From IMG/VR virus record IMGVR_UViG_3300036770_003657, positions 1 to 64,000 of that record: a stretch of DNA of 64,000 nucleotides. One strand, written 5' to 3'. The number at the start of each line of letters is the position of its first letter. Position 1 is the first letter of the stretch. The DNA comes from a virus. Positions 36,244 to 44,419 of this stretch are shown here, one piece after another. A model generated the notes under the pieces. It was not told the origin of the DNA. It saw nothing but the letters and a program-made list of their open reading frames with translations, and made no database searches. The position numbers were made by a program, and so were the translations under genes.

Positions 36244-37083
36244 GTCCACTTTACTCAATAAACGTTTCAAAGGTATACCTTCACCTATTTCTTCTAAGGT
36301 CCACTCAGTATGTGTAATTCTTTCAAACCATTGCTGTCTGTCTATGATGGTAGGACGATCAAGGTTGGATAAATTTATACTGACCTCACTGGCTAGGCTG
36401 GATTCGTCACAAATGATGGGTACACCATGTTGAGCAGCCTGTACACTTACTCCACTGTTATAGTTAAAAATAGCATGGTAGTTAAAGTTTAGATCATATT
36501 GGTCATATGTATTGGCTATTTTTGTGGGAGTTTCAATAATTATGTTTTTTCCAAAATTTTCTCTAAAAAAATTCCTAGGATGCGGTCTTACATGTATGGG
36601 CTTACTGGTAAATTTTCTAATTTCTGTAATTTTATCCTTAATCCATTTAGCATTATTATACTTGTAGGTCCATTGTAGGCTTTGGTCATGTTGTCCTGCT
36701 ATGAGTATTGGCATATTTGGCATTAATTTATAATCATACAAATTAACGCCTAATTTTTTTGCTCTGTTAGGTATAAAATTATCATTGTTAGCATATATGC
36801 CTTGGTTTGTTATGTTATTAATGGAAACTTTCCAAGTTTTCCCACGTATCAAGCTACCAACTTCAATAATGAATACAGGCTTGTTTAATTTTCTGTAATG
36901 ATGATAAACTTGTTCATTATTTTTCATTCTACCTTGCCATAGCACACTCCAAATTAAAGCACAATCAGCATCTAATGAATTTTCCAATGGACCTATACCT
37001 AAATTCTGACAACTTTCGAGGAATCTAGTCCAAATAGGCTCACTTTGCAGAGCTGTCTGTTTTGTAAAATATGCAATTTTCAT
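36226..37083 (-). CDS. Kps-like capsule/Kdo glycosyltransferase-related protein, 285 aa
   Basis: Contains IHVRPHPRNFF (near 160), FNYNSGVSVQAAQHGVPIIC (near 205-225) and an ending HTEWTLEEIGEGIPLKRLL. The RPHP box plus a later NSG...G.P segment resembles KpsS/KpsC-type beta-Kdo transferases and other retaining GT-B enzymes. The protein at 37891-38805 has the same three blocks, so they are paralogues. With kdsA two genes away, use of CMP-Kdo is plausible but not shown. Confidence 0.65.
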   Translation of the reverse strand: MKIAYFTKQTALQSEPIWTRFLESCQNLGIGPLENSLDADCALIWSVLWQGRMKNNEQVYHHYRKLNKPVFIIEVGSLIRGKTWKVSINNITNQGIYANNDNFIPNRAKKLGVNLYDYKLMPNMPILIAGQHDQSLQWTYKYNNAKWIKDKITEIRKFTSKPIHVRPHPRNFFRENFGKNIIIETPTKIANTYDQYDLNFNYHAIFNYNSGVSVQAAQHGVPIICDESSLASEVSINLSNLDRPTIIDRQQWFERITHTEWTLEEIGEGIPLKRLLSKVDLTHNT

Positions 37084-37099
37084 ATATTAAATATATATT

Positions 37100-37903
37100 A
37101 TGATTTTACCTAACATTGAAGGAAATTTTCCTAATTACGATACTATTTTTTTCATATCTGCTGATGATAATTATTTTAACTTATATGGAAAAATCTTAAT
37201 TAATAGTATTAGACAGCATTTTAGCTATCCTATTCATTTTCATCTATATAATCCTTCAGAAAATACTAAAAAATTTTGTAATACAAATAATATCTCATTT
37301 ACCTACGAATTTTTTAATCAAAACTTGGTAGACGAAGCTTTTAACATTTATAAAAATCCAATTCAAGATTTAGAATTTTCACGTAGACGCAGTAAAATGA
37401 TAAAAATTGGTGAAAATATTGAAAAAATACACCATGAACTAGTTAGAACATATTATGCTTGTACAAGATTTATAAGATTGGATCAATTACTTAAAAACCC
37501 TACTTATGTTATAATGTTAGACACAGATAGCTTGGTTAGAAAATTTTTTAGCTTACCCAAAAGTAATTACGATATACATATTTTCGAAAAAACTCATAAA
37601 AAACATGTTCCTTACAAGCAACATTTAGCCAGCACAATTTTTTATACTGGAACTCATGCTAGCCGACAATTAATTCGTGATCATGCCAAATTAATTTTGA
37701 AAGAATATGAGAAAAATACTTTTTATTGGTTTTTAGATCAAGAAACTTTGGACTTATCAATACAAAAATATAGAAAAAATCCATTATCTCAAGAATTTGT
37801 GGATTTTGACATGAATGTTGACAGTTATATATGGTGTGCTAAAGGAAAACGCAAATTTGAGGAAGAATGGATCAAGGAAAGTGTAAAATATCAAACATTG
37901 TAA
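37100..37903 (+). CDS. GT-A-type glycosyltransferase (GT8-like), 267 aa
   Basis: IFFISADDNYFNLYGKILIN at the start, a DTD motif (VIMLDTDSLV, D141/D143) for metal and nucleotide-sugar binding, and FYWFLDQETLDL late in the chain, as in GT8-like transferases. Substrate unknown. It is transcribed against its neighbours, overlapping the paralogue of the Kps-like gene by 13 bases; very AT-rich. Confidence 0.7.
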   Translation: MILPNIEGNFPNYDTIFFISADDNYFNLYGKILINSIRQHFSYPIHFHLYNPSENTKKFCNTNNISFTYEFFNQNLVDEAFNIYKNPIQDLEFSRRRSKMIKIGENIEKIHHELVRTYYACTRFIRLDQLLKNPTYVIMLDTDSLVRKFFSLPKSNYDIHIFEKTHKKHVPYKQHLASTIFYTGTHASRQLIRDHAKLILKEYEKNTFYWFLDQETLDLSIQKYRKNPLSQEFVDFDMNVDSYIWCAKGKRKFEEEWIKESVKYQTL

Positions 37904-38805
37904 AAGTTTTTAAATCTTTTCCAGTAAAATCCGTTTTCAATTTCACTAGTACTCCAATGTATATTTGCTATTTTTTCTAACCATTCATTTCTTTCTGGCA
38001 TTGGTGGTGTCTCTAGCAGTTTTAAGTTATCAAACCCGACATCTCTAGCCCAACTGTTAAGAGGATTGTCTAAATATACTGGAATTCCTTCAATTACACT
38101 AACGCAGGCTGGTGTACTATTATATCCTACACTACACCAAGCATTTTCAAGGTCAGATCTGATATTTTCATGATTTGATATAGTAATGTTATGTTTTCCA
38201 AATATATCTTGTATTCTTTTTCTATTTTCTAAGTTATAAGTGGTGTCACCTGGATGCAACCTAATAACAATTTTTCTATCTGTGTATTGTTTTATCTTAA
38301 CAATCATACCTATGATCCAATCAGCACCATTTTTGTTAAGCATATTCCAAGATAGCGTTCTTTGACCCAATAATAGTATATGATCACCAGTTTTTCTCCA
38401 AGGTTTAATAGTTATATTATGAAAATTTAAAATCTGTTGTAATTTACCACTACTTCTATCTTTTCCTAAAAAATATTCTCCATCAGTTGGGTAAACACTG
38501 TCAACACTGTATCTATGATAGTTATAAAACTTATTTGAGTAACTAAAAATATTACTGTCTACAAAAATAATCTTTGCTTTCATCAATTTCAGTGTATCGA
38601 TTATTTTTCTTCTATGATTATTTTCTAAAGTATAACCTAAAATAAATCCTGCGTCTAATTGATCAATTTTTTGATATTTGTTCTTATAATCTTTAACATT
38701 ATCACCACAACTTAGCACTCCTTGACGAAATGCGTCCATTAAAAATTGTTTATGTGGGGCCTTATGTATATTTGATATGGAACTATAAAAAATTCCAACA
38801 TTCAT
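37891..38805 (-). CDS. Kps-like capsule/Kdo glycosyltransferase-related protein, 304 aa
   Basis: Paralogue of the protein at 36226-37083: IVIRLHPGDTTYN, VGYNSTPACVSVIEGIPVYL and an ending NIHWSTSEIENGFYWKRFKNF align with its three blocks. The N-terminal half (RRKIIDTLKLMKAKIIFVDS) is a Rossmann-like domain. Overlaps the start of kdsA by four bases (ATGA), so it is translated with it. Confidence 0.65.
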   Translation of the reverse strand: MNVGIFYSSISNIHKAPHKQFLMDAFRQGVLSCGDNVKDYKNKYQKIDQLDAGFILGYTLENNHRRKIIDTLKLMKAKIIFVDSNIFSYSNKFYNYHRYSVDSVYPTDGEYFLGKDRSSGKLQQILNFHNITIKPWRKTGDHILLLGQRTLSWNMLNKNGADWIIGMIVKIKQYTDRKIVIRLHPGDTTYNLENRKRIQDIFGKHNITISNHENIRSDLENAWCSVGYNSTPACVSVIEGIPVYLDNPLNSWARDVGFDNLKLLETPPMPERNEWLEKIANIHWSTSEIENGFYWKRFKNFYNV

Positions 38806-39629
38806 TGACTTTTTACCAGTTCATCTATAGCTTTTAGGTCTTTTAACAATTTAGGCATGTCTTTCATACGTATCATGTTGGGCCCGTCGCTTGGAGCGTT
38901 GTCTGGATCATCATGACACTCAATGAACACTGCTGCTAGGCATCCGGTGGCAACTGCTGCTCGGGCAAGGTAGGGTACCATCCCGCGATCCCCGCCAGAA
39001 CTCGTACCCAATCCTCCTGGTTGTTGGACACTATGAGTACAATCGAACACGACAGGGTAACCAGTACTGGCCATAATAGGCAAACTACGCATATCAACCA
39101 CCAAGTTGTTATATCCATGGGTATATCCTCTTTCACATAGCATAATTTTATCGTTTCCAGTACTGGCTATCTTTTCTGCCACGTTTTTCATGTCGTGTGG
39201 AGCAAGAAATTGACCTTTTTTCACATTAATGGCTAGTCCTGTCTCACCTGCCGCTATGAGTAGGTCAGTTTGACGACAAAGGAACGCAGGAATTTGTATA
39301 ACGTCGATTTCATAAGCCTCTGCCAGTTTAGCATGTTCTTTTTCGTGTATATCTGTTAGCACTGGTACACTTAATTTAGTTTTTATTTCATTAAGTATGC
39401 TTAAGCCACTGTGTAAGCCCACTCCACGGCGTCCGTGAACACTTGATCTGTTAGCTTTATCAAAACTACTCTTAAAAATTAAATTTATACCTACTTCTCT
39501 ACAAATATCCAATAATTCGGCAGCTATTTGGTAGGCATGATCCCTACTTTCTATTTGACAGGGTCCTGATATTAAACTAATTTTATTATTATTAATTAAA
39601 GAAATATTACCTATTTTAACTTCTTTCAT
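38802..39629 (-). CDS. kdsA: 3-deoxy-D-manno-octulosonate 8-phosphate synthase
   Basis: 275 residues, full length. KdsA joins phosphoenolpyruvate and arabinose 5-phosphate to give Kdo 8-phosphate, the first committed step to Kdo in lipopolysaccharide and some capsules. Conserved blocks: SGPCQIESRD (with the metal-ligand C24 of the metal-dependent class), FKSSFDKANRSS, GVGLHSGLSIL, VLTDIHE, IQIPAFLCRQTDLL, KKGQFLAP, FDCTHSVQQPGG and FIECHDDPDNAPSDGPNM. No loss of active-site residues. It is embedded in a sugar-transfer cluster. Confidence 0.95.
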   Translation of the reverse strand: MKEVKIGNISLINNNKISLISGPCQIESRDHAYQIAAELLDICREVGINLIFKSSFDKANRSSVHGRRGVGLHSGLSILNEIKTKLSVPVLTDIHEKEHAKLAEAYEIDVIQIPAFLCRQTDLLIAAGETGLAINVKKGQFLAPHDMKNVAEKIASTGNDKIMLCERGYTHGYNNLVVDMRSLPIMASTGYPVVFDCTHSVQQPGGLGTSSGGDRGMVPYLARAAVATGCLAAVFIECHDDPDNAPSDGPNMIRMKDMPKLLKDLKAIDELVKSQ

Positions 39630-40383
39630 TTAGCCTGCTCTCTAGTTCAAGTATACTTACCTTACTATCTACTACTGTATTTTTTTCATTAATTATTTCG
39701 TTCACCATAGTTTCAGTAGGATCACCATATAGTGCTCTCAATAATTTAGGAATTTTGCTTCCATAATGAACAGTACCTAAATTATAGGTATGTAGACCAC
39801 CACCATGGTCAATATTTTTTATTTTATAACTAGGATATTGATCAAACAAACTTTCTACAGCATGGCCGTCATAATACCTATCTAGTTCAAAAATTTTGCC
39901 ACTTTCCCATACATTTTCATAATCGTAAATGAATTGATCTAATTGTTTATTACGCATATTAACTACAATATGTCCAGCATCTAACTTCTTTTTTTGACTT
40001 TCTCCTGTAGCCCAAATAACTCTCGAGTCTAAAGTATTTTTTAGTATTGTATCAAATTCTTCTTTATTAAAATTTATAACTTCGACATCAGTGTCTAATA
40101 AAACTACCCAATCATATCTTTTTAAATTTTTTAGCGCCCATATTTGACTTTGCATTTTACGCCAAAAGTTTACAGGTTTTGTTCTTTTGCACTCTTTAAT
40201 AAAGTTTGCATCTTTATTATATGCATATTTCCAATCGATAGTGGTAATAAATGAATATTGAATATCGTTTGAATCATGTACAATATATTTGTCTCCTGGT
40301 AAATTTTGCCAAGAGGGCAAACAATATTTTGCTATTTGATTATAATATTTAGAGTCTGCTAGTCCAGACCAAGCTATACCCAT
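39616..40383 (-). CDS. Glycosyltransferase with DTD motif, 255 aa
   Basis: KRYDWVVLLDTDVEVINFNK places D97/D99 as the metal-binding DxD. Later blocks (DAGHIVVNMRNKQLDQFIYD, NIDHGGGLHTYNLGTVHYGS) fit GT-A enzymes related to GT8/GT34. Substrate unknown. It overlaps the kdsA start by 14 bases. Confidence 0.7.
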   Translation of the reverse strand: MGIAWSGLADSKYYNQIAKYCLPSWQNLPGDKYIVHDSNDIQYSFITTIDWKYAYNKDANFIKECKRTKPVNFWRKMQSQIWALKNLKRYDWVVLLDTDVEVINFNKEEFDTILKNTLDSRVIWATGESQKKKLDAGHIVVNMRNKQLDQFIYDYENVWESGKIFELDRYYDGHAVESLFDQYPSYKIKNIDHGGGLHTYNLGTVHYGSKIPKLLRALYGDPTETMVNEIINEKNTVVDSKVSILELESRLNERS

Positions 40384-40385
40384 AT

Positions 40386-40943
40386 CTATATAGATTTAGT
40401 AAAAAATAACCCACAATTCTGTACAAAAGGTTTTTTCATACTACTATGTTTTCTTAATTGATCTGTCAAATCTTCGTCATGAATAAAATTATATTTTTTA
40501 AAAACATCTATCCAATATTCGGCTGGTTTACAGTTAACATGATGATGTCCAGGTTTTCCTGGTGGAGCATACGTCATTATAACTCGCTTGGCTGAGGCTA
40601 TTGTTTTCATATAGTTATCAACATAAATTTCTTTAACATGTTCTACAAATTCACAGCTCCAGCATAGGTCAAATTCTTGGTCTAGTACTAAGGAACCTTT
40701 AGTGAAATCATGTATAATAAATTTAGATGAATCAAATCTTTTTAAAGTATAATCACCATCAATACCAAGTGAGTATAAATTCTTAGTATTTGCTAACTCT
40801 ACCATACCACCTGGACCACATCCAACATCTAAAAAACTTTTAATATTAAAAAGATTTATAGACCAATCCAAACTGCCCTCATCTACATGAGTTTTATTAG
40901 CATGGCCGCCTAGGTGTTTAGGTAGATTCATTTTTCTGCTCAC
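40386..40943 (-). CDS. SAM-dependent methyltransferase, 185 aa
   Basis: Motif I FLDVGCGPGG (37-46) binds S-adenosylmethionine; GIDGDY follows at the motif II position, and DLCWSCEFVEHV fits the class I fold. LGGHANKTHVDEGSLDW before motif I is typical of methyltransferases found in marine phage sugar clusters. It may methylate a sugar. The start codon may be residue 1 or 5. Confidence 0.8.
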   Translation of the reverse strand: MSRKMNLPKHLGGHANKTHVDEGSLDWSINLFNIKSFLDVGCGPGGMVELANTKNLYSLGIDGDYTLKRFDSSKFIIHDFTKGSLVLDQEFDLCWSCEFVEHVKEIYVDNYMKTIASAKRVIMTYAPPGKPGHHHVNCKPAEYWIDVFKKYNFIHDEDLTDQLRKHSSMKKPFVQNCGLFFTKSI

Positions 40944-41610
40944 AATATATAGTTAAGTTTTTTTCATACTGCCAATCATCTGCCATTTCTGTATTAGAAA
41001 ATTCATTAAAACATGGAGCACCCAGTGTGTAATGTAATAATTTTGCATTAGCATTTGGTCCAAGTTCATCAGGCAACCAGTTCCACTCTATGGGTAATTC
41101 TCCTATACGTTCATCTTTTAACCATAGAAACCTATGTAAATGACTTCCAGATGATTTCATAATATATTCAGGAGTTAAACAACGATTGGGAAAATTTTGA
41201 CAGTTCCATAGTATCACACTACTCCAATTTTTTCTTGGATAGTCTTCATTTTTATTACCTAAGTATTTTATAGGCATCTGTGTTTTATAGTTATGTTTAA
41301 CTACCTGTACATCTGCTTGATAATCACGTAGATTCCATAATTCTGTTATATCACCTTTTACAATCATGTCACCATCTATGTAGATTGCGTGTCCTCGCCA
41401 ATGCATCAAATATGGCACGAGAAATCTACTATAGATAAATGCGTTGCTTCCATCTTCGTGATTTTCTGTATAATCGTCAAATAAGTTTAATGCTAAGGGA
41501 ATTATACTTACAGGATTAGTCGCTTGTCTTATTATACTATTTGCACAAACATGAAAAACAATACTTTCCCTTGGGTCATACCCAATGAAAATAGGTATAA
41601 TATCTTTCAT
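40918..41610 (-). CDS. Glycosyltransferase (GT8-like) with DGD motif, 230 aa
   Basis: IPIFIGYDPRESIVFHVCAN at the start and AIYIDGDMIVKGDITELWNL (D79/D81) mark a GT-A nucleotide-sugar transferase; IELLHYT-like NAKLLHYTLGAPCF is the late His-containing block. The ATG at 41610 is chosen because it overlaps the previous stop (ATGA). First gene of the sugar cluster, following a tail gene. Confidence 0.75.
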   Translation of the reverse strand: MKDIIPIFIGYDPRESIVFHVCANSIIRQATNPVSIIPLALNLFDDYTENHEDGSNAFIYSRFLVPYLMHWRGHAIYIDGDMIVKGDITELWNLRDYQADVQVVKHNYKTQMPIKYLGNKNEDYPRKNWSSVILWNCQNFPNRCLTPEYIMKSSGSHLHRFLWLKDERIGELPIEWNWLPDELGPNANAKLLHYTLGAPCFNEFSNTEMADDWQYEKNLTIYCEQKNEST

Positions 41611-42545
41611 GTTGGAACGTTTGATGTATTCCAAACAACAGATGTCTGATAAGTTGGAGTTTCTACATTAACATAACTACCGCTAGGTCTATCTTGGCTA
41701 ACTACAATTCCTGTAGTGCCACTAACGTTTTCGTCCACAGCAGGTCCTTCACCAGTTTTATCTCCAGTATCAGCATCAACCAAATTCAATGCAAATCTAA
41801 AAATACCGGCACCATCTCGTTGAGCTTTCAATAACAGATAATTTTCAGTATAAACGCTTTCTCCGCTAGCAAATCTCTTAAAAATTTCTACTTGGGTATT
41901 GTTAGTTGGTATTCCATAGAATCCGGCTGGTGGGCTAATTACATTTCCTGCACCACTAATTGAATTATGATTGATTGTAATAGTGCCAATATTATTAAAT
42001 AATGCTACCCAATTGTTAAATTTTCTACCAGATCCACCAGTTAGAGTGAATCTGATTTTAAAAACTCCTCCTGCATTGAAAAAATATCGTAGACCTCGTT
42101 CTGCACCATCACTATGTTGATTAGCACCTTGCATGTAAAAAGCATAATTTAAACGATTTTGATTTCCACCACCCCAAGTAAATGTTGTAGTATTAGTAAA
42201 TTTTTCTTCAGTTGAATATTGTAAGCTGTGTATTGCTCTTTTATCTGTTACACAAGCATTGGCCATTGTGTTAATTTGGCCTAAATGATTAGCATAATGA
42301 ATAACGTCACCTTGACTTATACTGTTCAATGTGGCACTAGTTCCTATTTGATGAATCCTTGAATTTAATACATAGCTACGTAAATTTTGCCATTCTGTAG
42401 CATATATAATTATATTGTTGCCTACAGGGTTAGCTGCCATGATCTGACCATATCCGTCATCGTTTCTTCCATATACATTAAATATTTTATTATATACGGT
42501 AGTATAATCAGTGTCTTCAATTATTTCACCAGTTCCGAATGCCAT
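41607..42545 (-). CDS. Virion/tail structural protein, 312 aa
   Basis: Beta-rich, Asn/Gly/Thr-rich protein (GVFKIRFTLTGGSGRKFNNW; TITINHNSISGAGNVISPPA) typical of tail fibre or baseplate-wedge decoration proteins in marine T4-like phages. An AATAAATA late box lies 16 bases before the ATG. No enzyme motif. Confidence 0.65.
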   Translation of the reverse strand: MAFGTGEIIEDTDYTTVYNKIFNVYGRNDDGYGQIMAANPVGNNIIIYATEWQNLRSYVLNSRIHQIGTSATLNSISQGDVIHYANHLGQINTMANACVTDKRAIHSLQYSTEEKFTNTTTFTWGGGNQNRLNYAFYMQGANQHSDGAERGLRYFFNAGGVFKIRFTLTGGSGRKFNNWVALFNNIGTITINHNSISGAGNVISPPAGFYGIPTNNTQVEIFKRFASGESVYTENYLLLKAQRDGAGIFRFALNLVDADTGDKTGEGPAVDENVSGTTGIVVSQDRPSGSYVNVETPTYQTSVVWNTSNVPT

Positions 42546-42560
42546 ATTAAATCCTTTTTT

Positions 42561-42568
42561 TATTTATT
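42561..42568 (-). promoter_or_regulatory. Candidate T4-type late promoter box
   Basis: AATAAATA on the minus strand, with AAAGGA between it and the ATG at 42545. Confidence 0.45.
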
Positions 42569-42572
42569 TGAA

Positions 42573-44393
42573 CTATAGTATCAACGCTTCTATTAGTTTT
42601 ACATCCATAACATCCGATGATTCTAAAGCAATGGCAAATACATTTGAACTATTTGAGTAATCATGAACTGCTACTCCATTTTGTCCAGCAACTAGTTTAG
42701 CACCCTTTATAATTGGTCCTTGAACCTTCACTGGTACCCTACCTTTTAGAGCAACTGCTGTTCCATTCTCTAAATCTTTGTTCATTAAATAAGCAGGCTT
42801 AGCACTTACTACACCTATTGCTCTACAAGATAAATTACAAGCAGTCACTTCTTTTTCACCACCAATCATTAGAACAGTACCTACTTCATAGTCTTGATCA
42901 GCTAAATATTTCTCCGCCAAGTCAGCATATTTGGCACTTGCAGCCGCACCATCAAAGAAATCAGTAGTCAATGTGTTAGTACCAGGATTATATGTTAGTG
43001 TGTTAGTATGAACTTTAAAATCTTGGAAACCCGTACTACCACTAACAAATGTTAAATAATAATTTCCTGCATCTGTTTCCTCTTCTACGTTTAATTGACT
43101 TGCTTCAATAGATGGTAATAGGTCACCTAGATTAGTCCAGGTTAAATTTCCTGATTGAACTGATAATACTTGATCTTCGGCACCTATGTCTAAAAAATCT
43201 GTTACGTTTGTACTACTTTGATATACTAATTCTTGAGCGCCGCCACCTTCTAAATTGTTTGCTTGACCAGCAGTACCTATAAACGCATTTGCAGTAATAG
43301 CCCCATTACCGTCTCTTACAACTATTGTATCGGCTTCAGCATCTACAGTAGCGTCAACATAGCTTCCATCAGCCAACATCTGTTTAGCTTTATCTGCTTC
43401 ACCTATAAATGTTCCATAAAAACTTGCAGCATATATTTCTAAAAATCTATTATTTGTTCCAGTTCCTATTTTACTAACTTCATGAGTGCCTGGAAGGATA
43501 TTATCACCCAATAACTTCAAACTAGTTTTTGGTAGTGTACTTGAACTAATTTTAGTTTTAAATATTATACCTGCATCGTCAGTTTTATTATAAAGTATAG
43601 GGATATTGCTATCAATAAAGAAACTTATATCTTCGTCATCACCTAGTACAAATCCTTCATCACTAAATTTTGCTACGCTATTAAATTCTACATTATCTTT
43701 TCTAACAAAATCAGCAGAAGTTAATAAAGTTGTACCGTCAACTAATCCTTTGGCACTGCTAGCTGTTCCCCAATGTTGCCAATCTAGATTACTAATTCCA
43801 CTAGAGGGATTAGTATTAGATAAGGTTATTCCTTTTTTAATTTCTATAAATTCGTCTCTTAAAGGACTATCATTGCGTAGGGTAAATTCTGTATTACTGA
43901 TTATGAAAACAGGTACATTATTAACTAATGCTTTAACTATGGGTCTACTAATACCATTTGTATCAATAACACTTTCACTTTTTAGTTCTGTGGCTCCAAA
44001 GTTTTCAACAGCCTGTGGACCAACTAGGACAAATTCATCACCGTCCCAGGCAAAAAGTTGATTAGTGCTAGTATTAAACCAAAAGTCTCCTTGACTTAGG
44101 CCACTTGGCTGTGTGACCCCAACTTCTGCTCCTCCAGTAGTTCTAAACTGTGTGCCATCATAGAATTTAAGTTTTTTACTTAAACTATCATACCAAAGTT
44201 GACCAGTTATTTTACGGGGCGGTGGGGCAGTATTGGCAAAATTTTCTAGTAGATGAACAAAATTCTCATTTTGGATCTCTCCATATCCAGCATAATTTTT
44301 GCCCACTAGTTTTAGATCTAGTGTGTTATCAACCGTACCATCTTCAACGGTAGTAACCTTTACGCCGTTAAATTTATTAATATTATATGGCAT
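42573..44393 (-). CDS. Tail fibre-type protein with shared N-terminal module, 606 aa
   Basis: Residues 1-125 carry the module shared with the next two genes (LKLVGKNYAGYGEIQNENFV, GQLWYDSLSKKLKFYDG, QGDFWFNTSTNQLFAWDG), probably for attachment to the virion. The C-terminus (KYADLAEKYLADQDYEVGTV, LKGRVPVKVQGPIIKGAKLV) is a terminal domain I recognise from long tail fibres of T4-like marine phages. Late protein exposed on the particle. Confidence 0.8.
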   Translation of the reverse strand: MPYNINKFNGVKVTTVEDGTVDNTLDLKLVGKNYAGYGEIQNENFVHLLENFANTAPPPRKITGQLWYDSLSKKLKFYDGTQFRTTGGAEVGVTQPSGLSQGDFWFNTSTNQLFAWDGDEFVLVGPQAVENFGATELKSESVIDTNGISRPIVKALVNNVPVFIISNTEFTLRNDSPLRDEFIEIKKGITLSNTNPSSGISNLDWQHWGTASSAKGLVDGTTLLTSADFVRKDNVEFNSVAKFSDEGFVLGDDEDISFFIDSNIPILYNKTDDAGIIFKTKISSSTLPKTSLKLLGDNILPGTHEVSKIGTGTNNRFLEIYAASFYGTFIGEADKAKQMLADGSYVDATVDAEADTIVVRDGNGAITANAFIGTAGQANNLEGGGAQELVYQSSTNVTDFLDIGAEDQVLSVQSGNLTWTNLGDLLPSIEASQLNVEEETDAGNYYLTFVSGSTGFQDFKVHTNTLTYNPGTNTLTTDFFDGAAASAKYADLAEKYLADQDYEVGTVLMIGGEKEVTACNLSCRAIGVVSAKPAYLMNKDLENGTAVALKGRVPVKVQGPIIKGAKLVAGQNGVAVHDYSNSSNVFAIALESSDVMDVKLIEALIL

Positions 44394-44411
44394 TATCCAA
44401 CCCCTTTTTCA

Positions 44412-44419
44412 TATTTAGT
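44412..44419 (-). promoter_or_regulatory. Candidate T4-type late promoter box
   Basis: ACTAAATA on the minus strand with AAAGGGG before the ATG at 44393. Confidence 0.4.
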
